Below are positions 35,086 through 45,589 of a stretch of DNA of 64,000 nucleotides, piece after piece. Every line of letters starts with the position of its first letter. Position 1 is the first letter of the stretch. The position numbers were made by a program, and so were the translations under genes. The DNA is from Cristatella mucedo. Its lineage: Eukaryota > Bryozoa > Phylactolaemata > Cristatellidae. The notes under the pieces are model-generated. The model had not been told where the DNA came from. It saw only the letters and a list, made by a program, of their open reading frames with translations, and made no database searches. The DNA lies in NCBI GenBank assembly GCA_009760855.2, contig WPIO01000107.1:871001-935000 (forward strand), written 5' to 3'.

Positions 35086-35657
35086 GAATAATTAAATGGA
35101 TGCAGCAGTTAACCACACAGGAAACAGTCGTATCATTTTTGTTCCTATTCCGAGCATACACAATGGTACGAAACTGATGTATCAATAATTTAATGAGTAA
35201 CCCGGCTTGGGGCATAGGTCGCTGCTTTAAGGGGAGCTGGCCTACGACTGAACAGCCTTCACTTGTGGAGGCGCCGTGCATGCCATTCGTACGGAAGAGC
35301 TTTCGCTTGCAATACGTAAAACAGTAGCCATGCAGCCCTCAAAATCCTGCTAGCTGTGCTATTGAAGGCGCCAAACTGGCAAAAGTGCCGAGATCTAACT
35401 GCGTGTTACGGCCGATACGAAAAAAGTATCTTAAGACGGATTCGACGCGAGTTTATAAGAGCTAAAACTCAGAGCCAAGACTCACATGCCGGCAGATCGT
35501 TGCCCCCAAACTGAGATCGGTCCAGCGCCTCATTTACTGCCCAGGTCAAAGGTCTCATGTACATCTCGCGATTAACTATTACGCTGCTCACAAGCCTGGG
35601 CTTATCGCTATTTAGCAGCCGACGGTTCGAACTCAACTGCCAACCTCCAAGTTCATC

Positions 35658-35688
35658 ATGCAATGCCCAGAATGTCTGGGCATTGCAT
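35658..35688. repeat. Perfect 14-bp palindrome, 3-nt loop
   Basis: ATGCAATGCCCAGA, loop ATG, TCTGGGCATTGCAT: a perfect stem on either strand. Not part of a repeat family recognised here. Confidence 0.9.
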
Positions 35689-35814
35689 AAGATGACTGGT
35701 GGCTGGTGGGCGAGAAGGTGGCCGGGCAGCTGTTCTGAGGCCGTGTTCTCAGGCTCGCGCCTGAGACCAGCTCGGAGGGAAAAAACATTAGGATAAATTA
35801 TAGGGACGAGAATA

Positions 35815-35935
35815 CACTATCAGATTATATAATATATTAAATAATATCTATAGTATAAAACATACACCATATAATATGAAATGTAAAATCTATAATATAT
35901 AATATATTATTTATTCCATAAGTTACATTTAATAT
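35815..35935. repeat. AT-rich TATAATATA tract
   Basis: Imperfect repeats of ATAATATAT-like units over about 120 bp. Confidence 0.7.
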
Positions 35936-36250
35936 TATAGTCGTCAAGCAATCGCCCGTCGGAGTTGACTTGGCCGCTGCAGTCATCATTGTAGAATAGT
36001 ATGAGAAGAGTGCAAAGAAAAAAAATATGAGCATACAAAAAAGCTTTTTCGGAAAATGAATAGTGCTAAGTAATGTTACGGGAGTTTGGGTGTATAGTGC
36101 TAAGCAATGTGCTCTTTACGCATTTGTTGGTGGATTTCATATACACCGGCGTGACTTCTTCTTTGTATAAAAGGTTTAAGCTGCCGCTACAACGTATAAG
36201 CATCCGGCGTGAAAAAATACTTGCTCTGAATGTTTCAATAGAGCTATATA

Positions 36251-36410
36251 GCCGTGATGGCACACTAGGTGAGGCGATTGCACTTCACTACCTCAGTCCC
36301 GAAGTCGTGGGTTCGAATCGTGGGCAATTCTTTATTGCCACTGCAAGAGGTAGTGTTAGCCGTCAAGGCTCTTCTGTAGCTATAAAAGAGGGTACTAAAT
36401 TAGCTAAATT
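36251..36410 (+). mobile_element. SINE-1, head intact
   Basis: GCCGTGATGGCACACTAGGT shows a perfect A box (TGGCACACTAGG), and GTGGGTTCGAATC a good B box; then TTCTTTATTGCCACTGCAAG, GTCAAGGCTCTTCTGTAGCT and AAATTAGCTAAATT. Confidence 0.87.
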
Positions 36411-37474
36411 AAAATTGTTTTTTTTAGAGCCTATGGAGATCAGCCATTTTTATTTTAACCTTGGGGTGTACGTGACACATACCGTGTTCGATTGGTGTGA
36501 TTTGTCTGATTGGTCCAGCGAGCAGCCAAAAAGTTGAAGCAGCTTCTCCTTCATTGGATGCACTGGATCAATAGCAGGTGGACACGCAAGGCCCACAGTA
36601 ACCAGATAACAGTCGTTCGTCTCAGTGTGCCAGTGGTTACGTGCATGTTTTCGCCTTTTTTTCTGTATCAGAATATATGCATTTGTGCTGCTATGCACAC
36701 TGCTTATGTGTTGGTGTATTCTTGTAAATTTGGATTTGCATCTAAACGTGCCAGCACATGTGCTATTAAGTATATGAGTGTGCAGTCAAATTTGAAGCTG
36801 CATGGCCTTTTGTATGTGTTTGCTCTACAGCTCACTCACTTGTCCACATCTGTGTATGTGAGTCTGTGTTTTTGCACCCGCGCGCATGTGTGCTTACTGG
36901 TGTGGGGTAGTCGAATCCCCAGCACGATCTGCAATCTTAATTATAGAAATTGAAATGATAGCAGTTTGAATTTAGTGAGACCTAAGAGAGCTAAAGTGCT
37001 TAGAAGGTACTTTACGGCTCGCTGCGAGAGATGCAGGTACTTCGTATTAGCTGCACCAATAATTTTTCATTTTCATGCGTGAACACATTTTCATGAGGGT
37101 ACAGTAGAAGAAGCCGGGGTACCAGTCATATCTGCCAGCTAAAAGCTAATATCTGCACCGATGTAACTGCATGCCACACCGAATCTATGATTACAATTTC
37201 TACTACATTTTAAATGTTATCGGTCTTTTTTTAATAAAATAAAACAAATAAAATAAAATAAAATAAATTTATCCTAAAAGTACATTATTAGGTCTTTCAA
37301 TTTTAGTTTTTAATTTTTCATAGCACTCCATTTCTTCCATAGGAACTGGTGCAATTTCTCTAACCGGGTAGTTAGAACCACAGCATCACATTAAACTTAT
37401 GCCTCTGACGTACCAACTCTCTGTGCAATAAATCGTCAGTTGCCTGCATCAATTACTTTCGGACACCTATTTTC

Positions 37475-37590
37475 ACATTTCTTTCTGTGATCATGCTTCC
37501 TTTACAGCACATATAAAACGTTTAGAAAAAGATTAAGTTCTTTTGAGGGCACTATACAATGTATTATTGTTATTATAATTATTAGTATTA
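37475..37590 (+). mobile_element. LINE-A 3' end
   Basis: TGATCATGCTTCCTTTACAG, AAAACGTTTAGAAAAAGATT, GAGGGCACTATACAATGTAT, then an ATT-type tail. Confidence 0.65.
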
Positions 37591-37657
37591 CATTGACCTT
37601 GCTGAAGTCAAAGAATTGTTGGGCAGCCTGCGATTATACCGATGAAAACTTCTTATT

Positions 37658-37876
37658 CTTTCTCAGACCGCATTGAAACCTGAAGTTGGAGTAGCAGCCA
37701 TCTCAGCTCCTATTAAAAAATCTTCTGAATCTCTGGTACTTGGGCCAGCTAGTGATGAGTTGTCGATCGAAACCCTAATGTATCAATCATCACATAGTAG
37801 CAATATAAACCTCTCGTATGAATTAAGCAACTTCCGCTCAGTTCTTTGCACTAAGAATTCCGCTATTCTTATTTAG
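37658..37876 (+). CDS. Orphan candidate exon, unknown protein
   Basis: An open frame of about 70 codons follows a good acceptor (TTCTTTCTCAG) and ends at TAG. The predicted residues (KPEVGVAAISAPIKKSSESL..., rich in Ser, Leu and Glu) look protein-like and match no repeat family here. No partner exon is found nearby, and I do not recognise it. Confidence 0.2.
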   Translation, partial: LSQTALKPEVGVAAISAPIKKSSESLVLGPASDELSIETLMYQSSHSSNINLSYELSNFRSVLCTKNSAILI

Positions 37877-37922
37877 AAGAGTTTCAATGTCTAACTTTGC
37901 ACTTTACGTGATCCAAGCTGCT

Positions 37923-37924
<2 letters not shown>

Positions 37925-37957
<33 letters not shown>

Positions 37958-38200
37958 GCACTTGATAAAGCGACCTCGGAGAACTCAATCTCTCTCTAGG
38001 CGCTTTACATTTGCTGCAATGGGAAACGTGATTCAATGGTGAGTAATATCAGGCTTGATAAACAGCATGAATAACATGGTTAGGGTCAGCATGCAAGTGT
38101 GGTTAGTGGCAGCATGCATGCACAGTGTCAGCACGCACAATGTCAGCACGTATACGTACATGAAGGACGAATCACAGGAATCACTAAATGCTGTCCATTC
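37925..38200 (-). mobile_element. LINE-A 3' end with long AAT tail
   Basis: About ten AAT units, then ACGCACTTGATAAAGCGACC, the hairpin and the 3'UTR reverse strand to the CACTAAATGCTGTCC region. Confidence 0.82.
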
Positions 38201-39149
38201 TGTAACTTACATTCAAAGTCTGAGTGTTCATGCTTTAATGCTCAGGTTCAAGCTCATCCACAAATAAAAGGCAAACAACTGACTGAATTTTGAGAAGGGA
38301 TTTTAATCCTATCGACCCCTATCACGACCCTTTCTGCACATCCAATCGTTATCGCCTGTTAAGATTTTCCTAGAATATCTGTCAGAGTCGGTACCAAAAA
38401 TAACGAGCGTTTCAGCAGACTTCAAGTCTTCTGAAATGGACGCTGTTCTCAGTCTATTAAGCACTTCCAATGGCAATAAATGCTGTTCTTTCAGTCTAAA
38501 GGATGCTGGGTTGCATCTCTCAGGGCAGCCTCAGCTCGTTTTTCCTCAAACAATATATATTAATATGGTACAATAAATCTGTGGACACATTTTCATTGTC
38601 TGCTTCGTGTCGAATTCGTTGAGAGCGTGGCTTTTGTAAGGCTTATTGGCAAAGAGTCGTCTGCTGCTAAATTCAAGCACCACAGTGGAGTGATCAATCC
38701 CGAAGCATAACTTTGGTGGAGGACCGAGGCTTTAGTTGCATGATCGGTAGGTTGGGCTTGTAGAGTTCGGCCTGTCCTGTCTTAAGATTGGCTTCAAGGA
38801 AAGTATTCACAAGCAAGCATCAGGATTGCCTACAGGTATCACTCAAATGCGCACGCTGTGACAAGAATACGCATTGAGCGACATTATACCCGAAGTATGG
38901 CCACAGCTGCTGTGTCTACGCATTTCTTTAATAGTTTATAAGATTTTTCTCTAGGATGCCCGGCACACTTAAGTTATACCCAGCACGTGATGTTTATAGA
39001 CAGCCCAGACACAAAAAAATATGACTTTTGTTATAATTCGTTTAATTACGTTTAGCATAGTTACGTGTACAATGTTTTCGGCAATGTTCTAATGCTCAAT
39101 AGTCACGATAATTGAACGGTACCGGTAGTTCCAATAATTGGTTGGTTTA
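38201..39149. other. No supported gene
   Basis: No frame over 60 codons apart from repeat shadow; no repeat family identified. Confidence 0.4.
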
Positions 39150-40110
39150 ATGTAATGTATCTCCGTCTGTAACTCCACAAAGTCAAAAGACCATGTGGGT
39201 GTTACGCAGGAGAATTTTGTATAGCGCACTCACAGCCTAAGCGGCTTTCGGTACGCATTCGGTAGCCAACAGACTTCGTCTCACGCAACAAAGAGAAAGT
39301 GGGAAGCATAGCAGAGTCAGGAGAGCAGTTGAGGTAGTGAGTAGCATAGAAGTAGCAGTTGAGGACCGCTGAAAAAGATGTGCCATAGTCGGCAGTTGGA
39401 GAGTAGTTGTCGTTGCGCAAGAATTGTGGAAGCGAGTTCCGCAGCCTAGGACCTGCAGAGCTAAAGCTTCTGTCGCCAACGGTCTTTAAGCGGAAGAATG
39501 GGACAGCTAATCTATTGTCCACACAGGACCTCAGGGCACGATTAGGCTGAAACTGATGCAGCAGTTCAGCTAGGTACGAAGAAGCCAGGCCGTGGCGGGC
39601 CTTATGGGTCAGCGTAAGAACTTTGCTCTGTATCCTTTGCTCAACCGGCAACCATCCTAGCTCTTTCAGCAAAGGAGACACGTGCTCAAACTGCTGGGAC
39701 TTGAAGACCAGCCTTGCAGCCATATTCATAGTCAGCTGTAGTGGCATAATAGCTTTCTTTGGCAGACCAGCCAAAAGGGAATTACAATAATCAAGCCGAG
39801 ACAGAACTAAAGAGCTAGTTAAATTTTTTACAAGCCACTGTGGGAGACAGCTTCTAATCTTGGATAGGGATCGGATGTGATGGCTAGCTGTAGAGGCAGT
39901 CTTCTGAATGAAGCTTTTGAAATTGAGGCAGCTGTTGAACACGACACCTAAATTATGAGCACGTGGTGAAGGTCGCACAATAGCATCACCTATTAGAACA
40001 GCAAAGCCTTTTAATCCAGCCACACGCTTAGGGTGTCCTATGAGCAGCAGTTTGGTTTTATCATCATTTAATTTCAGGAAGTTTTCCGACATCCAGGATC
40101 GAATATCGGT
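39150..40110 (-). mobile_element. LINE-B copy, 3' third
   Basis: The reverse strand carries an unbroken 296-codon frame (39202-40092). It starts at MSENFLKLNDDKTKLLL (just after the RT catalytic block) and ends at ...RMRTESRLGCECAIQNSPA, then the family 3'UTR to about 39150. It is 5' truncated at DIRSW. The open frame suggests a fairly young insertion. Confidence 0.88.
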
Positions 40111-40137
40111 TTAGAGGGCAACTGCGATGTGCTAGAT

Positions 40138-40324
40138 CGGTGGTTCTCAACTTTTCTAATGCCGCGACCCTTTAAAACAGTTCGTCAAGTTGTGGTGACC
40201 CCTAAACATAAAATTATTGCGTGCGAAATGTGGAAATGCGTGTTTCCCGATGGTCTTAGGCAACCCCTGTAAAAGGCTCGTTTGACCCCCAAACGGGTCG
40301 CGACCCGCAGGTTGAGAACCGCTG
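40138..40324. mobile_element. SPIN-like hAT MITE (187 bp)
   Basis: It starts CGGTGGTTCTCAACTTTTCT and ends CAGGTTGAGAACCGCTG, giving terminal inverted repeats. It contains GCCGCGACCCTTTAAAACAG, GTTGTGGTGACCCCTAAACA, CCCGATGGTCTTAGGCAACC and GGGTCGCGACCCGCAGGTTG. I recognise this layout as the non-autonomous SPIN (SPACE INVADERS) hAT element. It is flanked by 8-bp target duplications TGCTAGAT (40130-40137) and TGCCAGAT (40325-40332), one mismatch, with the CTAGA core favoured by hAT elements. It has no coding capacity. Confidence 0.9.
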
Positions 40325-40621
40325 TGCCAGATCAACCAGATATTGACTACAAAGTATGTATTACTAGCGGTTGCTGGAATTATTGCTTTTGGGCGCCGTA
40401 TTAGTTTTGCTGTGTAATCTTCTATTGCGGTCAGCTACATTTCTCTACACTAGAGATCTGGACTTGTTATTCTACGTATCGGCGTTATTCGATGATGCCG
40501 CAATCAACTATTGTTGACAGACCTGCACGCATTGGTGATGCAATAGAAGTGTCTAGCAAAGCTCCAAGATTCAGGGCTTCAAAGGTGTTTCGCGCGTTGA
40601 CATGAACTAGCGACGTTACAG

Positions 40622-40921
40622 TGTAGGGGCTCGCGGGCGCGCGATGGCGGCGCGACGAAGAGCGAAGCCCCCACAAGCGAGTCGTGGCGTCGTCGATGAC
40701 GGCTGTATTACGTGATCTAGCAGCCATCGAGCGTGCTGCTCCGGAGCGCGTGGTGTTGAGAGAGAGAGAAGAGAGTGGATAGCGTGCGTGCAGGCCTGAC
40801 GCACAGGCAGAAAGTGAATTGCGCGGCAAGAAACGCGTAACGTGCCGGCGAGGAGCGTTCCCGTTGGGCGGACGGAACGTCGGCTGGGGCGGAACCACGT
40901 GATGGCGATGACACGCCCACA
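40622..40921. mobile_element. GC-rich LTR-like element, copy 1 (300 bp)
   Basis: It begins TGTAGGGGCTCGCG and ends GACACGCCCACA (TG...CA with short inverted ends), flanked by exact 4-bp duplications ACAG at 40618-40621 and 40922-40925. Closely similar to the copy at 42033-42342. This looks like a solo LTR or a tiny LTR-type non-autonomous element. Open frames inside it are composition effects. It is much richer in GC than its surroundings. Confidence 0.72.
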
Positions 40922-40925
40922 ACAG

Positions 40926-41879
40926 TTCTGCGTTTCCTGACGTGGAAGCCGAGACACCCAGTTTTTAACGAAAGTATCGTATGTCTATGTCTACAATGCG
41001 GGCGTAGGTCTTGATGTAAAAAAAAGTCCGGTATGCATACTTTTACAATCAAAACGGCGTCTCGAGCTCTGGCTATTTAATCCTCGCTGGCTCCTTTCCG
41101 CGGGCTCCAAGTGATTCTAATTAGTTGCTGCGGCTGCTGCTGCTGCCAGAGCAACCGACGCTCGGCGTCTCATCCGGGGCTCGGCTGACAGCTGTCTGCT
41201 CTGGCAATTCGGCCACTGGATCCAGGGCTCATGCCAGCCTACTGACGGTGCTGGCCTGGTTGCCAACGGCGGTGACCCACGTGATTTTCGGTAGGCTGCT
41301 GTTTTCGCTGCACTGTCGCCTTCTTCTAAGTCGGACGGTACGGATACCGAACGTCGTCTCTCTCTTCTATTTACGACGGAGTTGGCAGCTGCAATAATCG
41401 GAATCCTTCTGCACGCAGCCACCCCAGCCTATCCAGCCTTCAGCCACTGGCCTCCGGCTCGCCGTCTCCAGACACATGAAACCGTAAGTTTAGAAACGCG
41501 AGTGGCGCATCATTCGCAGTATTACTGCACATCTTTGGTTTTTGTTGCCGAGGGTAGAGACAGTAGCGAGGCAGATAGCAGCCTGCAAATTAGCAAGAAG
41601 CTTGCGGCATACGCTTTATCTCAGGAAGGGCGGTGCTATTTAGCCAGCACTTCCGGCGCGTTGGCTAGAAAGCAGTCGGAAACGCAGGTACTCTGACCTG
41701 ATAGCCTCCATGCTGCATAATGTGTAATTATTAGCCTACTTTCGAAGTGGCGTACGGCCTGTGTCCACAGAATTACACGCGAATCTTTGGTTACTACCCC
41801 CTCGTGTTCATATTTTTGCGGACGCACAGCCGCACTGGTACTTTGGTCGCTGCCTGCCTTCCAGCAATACAAAAACTCT
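40926..41879. other. Unassigned, between the two LTR-like copies
   Basis: Opposing frames of 90-104 codons (41117-41422 reverse, 41382-41696 forward), GC-rich, with Ala and Arg runs and a CTG/CGG-rich segment at 41128-41145. No integrase, protease or RT motif is present, so this is not the inside of an LTR retrotransposon as far as I can see. Confidence 0.4.
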
Positions 41880-42012
41880 CTCGACTCTCTAGCAGCGCGT
41901 ATTGCTGACATTTCTGTTTGGATGGCAGCAAACTTGCTTAAACTGAATGACGATAAAACCAGCTAGCTAGTTGTAGGAAAGCCAAGTGCTACTCATAAAT
42001 TTGGTAGCCTAT
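41880..42012 (+). mobile_element. LINE-A ORF fragment
   Basis: Frame reads SLDSLAARIADISVWMAANL LKLNDDKTS, then a stop and LVVGKPS: the segment just after the RT catalytic block, flanked by the second GC-rich LTR-like element. Confidence 0.7.
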
Positions 42013-42032
42013 TAATACGAGCTAGGTGAGCT

Positions 42033-42342
42033 TGTAGGGGCTCGCGAGCGCGCGATGGCGGCGCGACGAAGAGCGAAGCCCCCACAAGCGAGTCGTGGCG
42101 TTGTCGACGATAGCTGTATTATATGATATAACGGCCGTCGTGCGTGCTGCTCCGGAGCGAGTGGTGTTAAGAGAGAGAAGAGAGTGGATAGCGTGCGTGC
42201 AGGACGACGCACAGGCCGGGAGTAAATTTCGCGGCAAGAAACGCGCCACGTGCCGGCAAGGAGCGTTCCCGTTGGGCGGACGGAACGTCAGCTGGGAGGG
42301 GGTGGGTGGAGGGAACCGCGTGACGGCGAAGACACGCCCACA
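42033..42342. mobile_element. GC-rich LTR-like element, copy 2 (310 bp)
   Basis: Same element and orientation as copy 1, from TGTAGGGGCTCGCG to GACACGCCCACA, but flanked by a different 4-bp duplication, AGCT (42029-42032 and 42343-42346). The two copies differ by scattered substitutions and a G-rich insertion near 42297-42312. Its own target duplication shows it inserted separately. Confidence 0.72.
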
Positions 42343-42502
42343 AGCTTATCAACCGCTTAGGCGCACAATCTCCCCCCCTCCCCGTTCTAGTTTCAACTCA
42401 AAATTTCGCTGGATTACTGATCCTTATATTTATTCAAGTCTGCCCTTGATTCAGCTGCGTAACATGTAAATTCGAGCCTTCTCAGACAGTGATGCGGCGT
42501 AC

Positions 42503-42572
42503 TAATAATAATAATAATAATATTGCACTTGATAAAGCGCCCTCAGAGAACTTAATCTCTTTCTAGGCGCTT
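42503..42572 (-). mobile_element. LINE-A 3' hairpin and tail
   Basis: AATAATAATAATAATATTGC ACTTGATAAAGCGCCCTCAG AGAACTTAATCTC..., cut short by a SINE-1 remnant. Confidence 0.75.
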
Positions 42573-42618
42573 TACTAGCTGATTTAACAGCCTCTTACCT
42601 AGTGTGCACGGCTCACCA
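42573..42618 (-). mobile_element. SINE-1 with large internal deletion
   Basis: TAGCTGATTTAACAGCCTCT (3' end) is joined directly to TACCTAGTGTGCACGGCTCA (5' head); about 130 bp of the body is missing. Sits inside a LINE-A 3' end. Confidence 0.65.
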
Positions 42619-42769
42619 TCGAAGTTGGTCCATGTATTTTGGACATGGCGTCCATACTCTTGCATCTCATTACTCGTGGTGTATTCTGACCTGTGCCCAG
42701 AGTGCTTTCAGTTTGTGCGAAACTTGGTAAATAGGCTGGCATTTTAAGATGCTGCAATTGCCATACCAC

Positions 42770-43250
42770 ACTGCCTCTCACCGACCTGCGCTTGCTCTAC
42801 ATCAAGCAGGATATCGACTCCAAGTTTTGGTCGCTCAGTTTCAAATTCCTATATTCTCCTTCCATGGCCAACCTATCCGAACGTTACCTCAATCAGCCGA
42901 GGCACTGTTCCTTTCTCTTATCTGACACAAGACTCCAGGCTGTGCTTGCGCCTAACAAGTTTGTGAGAGATTAGCCCTGTGCTTCATATGCATTCAAAGC
43001 TTGGAAGTCACTTCTGACTGTGACTACGGCATCCACTTACTTACGAAAATACAACGATAAAAAACACCCATTATAACTAGAATATTATCTGTCCATGTGA
43101 ATAGTCTCCGAGTGCTGACGCAAACTGTCACGGTTCGTACTAGTACGAACTAATTGACATGCATCTGTCTCAGGATTTTATCCCAGCACAGAAAGAGCAT
43201 TGATTCTCTTAAGGCGACTTGTACATGTCTTAAAACGAATATTATTCTTA
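42770..43250 (+). mobile_element. Decayed LINE-A copy
   Basis: CCTCTCACCGACCTGCGCTT, ATCGACTCCAAGTTTTGGTC GCTCAGTTTC (TPLLADLHWLPVKQRIDFKV-like), then the 3' hairpin CAGAAAGAGCATTGATTCTC near 43190 and an ATTATT tail. Confidence 0.65.
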
Positions 43251-43666
43251 GACCTAGACTGAAGAGAGACTGATAGAAATATTTCTGGTAGCCTTGTGAA
43301 AGTAAATATCAGGGCTCAATCAATTTTTATCAGTGTATGTTATCCGGCAAGGTTTTGGCTCAAAGTGTAACCATCTGCCATTTAATTCTCACGTCTGAGA
43401 CAGTACACGGTTAGTTGTACCTCGGATTCATTGGTGAAATTGAGTTGGTAGTTAGTTATGCAATCAAGTTTTTTCAAAAATATTTTTTCTGTACTTTGTT
43501 TAATTACTGCATCTGTAGCTTACGTAAAAGCCCTATCATGTTGTCTCTGGTAAAATGGACAGTGTAAGAAAGTTACTCTTTGTCGCCAAAGCTGTATACC
43601 CTTTGTTGAAAGAAGAAAAAATTATGATATATGTATTGGCATAGCAACTTAGCGACTAGCTTAATG

Positions 43667-43832
43667 GGCCGTGATGGCCCAGGAGGTAAAGTGCCAGCTC
43701 TTCATGACCGAGGTCGGGCATTGGGCTGAAGTTGGATGATTCTTTATTGCCAACTACAAGCCATGGTGATAGCAGATAATGCTCTTCTACCACTATAAAA
43801 TGAGGCTCATTTATAACAGTCAGCTAAGATCT
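43667..43832 (+). mobile_element. SINE-1, decayed
   Basis: GGGCCGTGATGGCCCAGGAG GTAAAGTG head, GATTCTTTATTGCCAACTAC body, TAACAGTCAGCTAAGAT end. Confidence 0.75.
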
Positions 43833-44334
43833 TTTCAGCCTTTACAAATGGTAAAGGCTGTCTGCTGGAAGGCTGCTGAAAAGGCACCGGCATTGTCCGC
43901 AACCAACCTCCTGACAGCCAGCTTTTTGAAGCCAATTCGTTGAAATCAGGTTTCGTAGGTCTCAGTTTGTCACCACATGATCAAGCTTTGTGACTGAATT
44001 CTCTTAGGTCACTAAAAATCTTGCGCTGTTTTCAGGGATATGCCGAAGCCGAATGAATGAATTAACAGATTAATTTTATCCCGAGAGTTTCCCTTTAAAT
44101 GCTTGGGAAGCTACAGTAAAGTCGTGATAAAGCTGAGGTTTAGGGCAGGACATCATGCTAATCCCTTCTACAGGATCGTTGCAAAAATGAACACAATTTG
44201 CAGTTCTTGGCATATTCTGCAAAGGATCAGTAAGATTCACGTTGAAAATAATCACATTCCGAAACCGACTCGGATAAACCCATCTGCTTCAGGGATAGAA
44301 AAATTGAGATGACAAGCTCACACTTCAGCTGCTG

Positions 44335-44400
44335 ATACAATAAAACTAATAACAATACATTTGATAAAGCGCCCTAAGATAAATAAATTTTTTCTCTATG
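44335..44400 (-). mobile_element. LINE-A 3' end fragment
   Basis: ACATTTGATAAAGCGCCCTA after an AATAA-type tail. Confidence 0.5.
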
Positions 44401-45589
44401 CTGCTCATGATATATACCACGCAGGGCTATGGCGATCCTTTTCCTAGGGAAGGCACATTTCTCTGTACACGGGAGACTCATCAACTCATTAACTGATTCA
44501 AGGCTAGACAGAAATTGTGGACTCTGGTCTGATGGCATGCTGGGGATTGTGGCTTACGAGACTACTGTGAATTCTGGATTACGTATGCATATATCTGGAT
44601 TATATTAAAGTGGCGGAGTACTCTAAATTCCGTTGATATTAAACTTCAACGTCGTATACTAGCACAGTATGCGACGCCTGATTGCAATGTGACCTTCCTG
44701 TGTTAAGGCTAGTGTGCCACACAGATTAGTTAATAATGATTTCATCCGATGAGTCTATTGATAATTATCTTCAGGTTTTTACCCAACAAAGGATAGAGGA
44801 ACTTTTGATTCGTTTTGGAGAGATTCGTAGATGTTAAACATGGTATGGAAAATGTGTCACTTACTGCAGTTAAAAGCACACAGCCAATGAATTGGCTGTG
44901 TTTAGGCAATGGCGCAATATCGGTAGTAGAAACATTGTAAACCACCATAATTTAACTCAATGTTATTTTAGGCTAGTTTCTTCCGTCCTAATTGAATGCC
45001 TTTCGATTGTGCAGTGGTACTCTGTACAATTTCAGAATGCCTGTGCATGTAAAGAACGATTTAAATGGAAGCAGTCAGAATTTACTTCCTGCACACTTCC
45101 GGGCCTTATGCAGGACCCTAGTCTGGGTAGTATGTAGGTCTGGCTACTTTTTGCTCTATCTCTATCTTTTTGCTCTATATTATTATGCATACAACTAGCA
45201 ACAATGGTAGACTCAGTGAATGGGTTGCCATTCCCGTATGGGCATTTGCACTTTATTAAGTGAAACTCAGCTGTCTCCATGCAAGTCCAAGCTAAAAACA
45301 TTTGTCTCGTGTACCAGATCAATCTTTACCACATGTCATAGAAACCCAGTAGTAAAGAGAGCGACATAAATTAGGAAATAAAATAAAATAATAATAGTAA
45401 AATAGTCTGGGAAATTCCAATGGAGGAGTTTGTGCATGCGTGGCACCGCACAAGATTGGCTGGTTGAGGCCTGCGCTCGGCAGAGCCTGGATGTGCTAGT
45501 TGACCTTGTACGTACAAAAGGAGATTATTAACGGCAATGGGTATCTCTTTTGACATTAATTACACTCAGATCCGACTCTATAACATTTT

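Larger units (their letters stand above)
35086..36250. other. No supported gene
   Basis: It holds the 14-bp perfect palindrome (35658) and a TATAATATA tract; frames are short and unrecognised. Confidence 0.4.

Noticed and set aside
36251..36330. True tRNA genes at the A-box/B-box sequences
   Set aside because: The heads lack a full cloverleaf with acceptor-stem pairing, recur many times with the same non-tRNA body and an ATTT-type or hairpin tail, and so are SINEs.
40485..40957. Reverse frames of 113-145 codons as genes
   Set aside because: They lie within the GC-rich LTR-like repeat, and the second copy at 42.0-42.3 kb carries similar overlapping frames; this is repeat composition, not a conserved protein.
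40618..42346. A complete LTR retrotransposon bounded by the two GC-rich direct repeats
   Set aside because: Each repeat has its own, different 4-bp target duplication, and the 1.1 kb between them has no gag, protease, integrase or RT motifs but does hold a LINE-A fragment.
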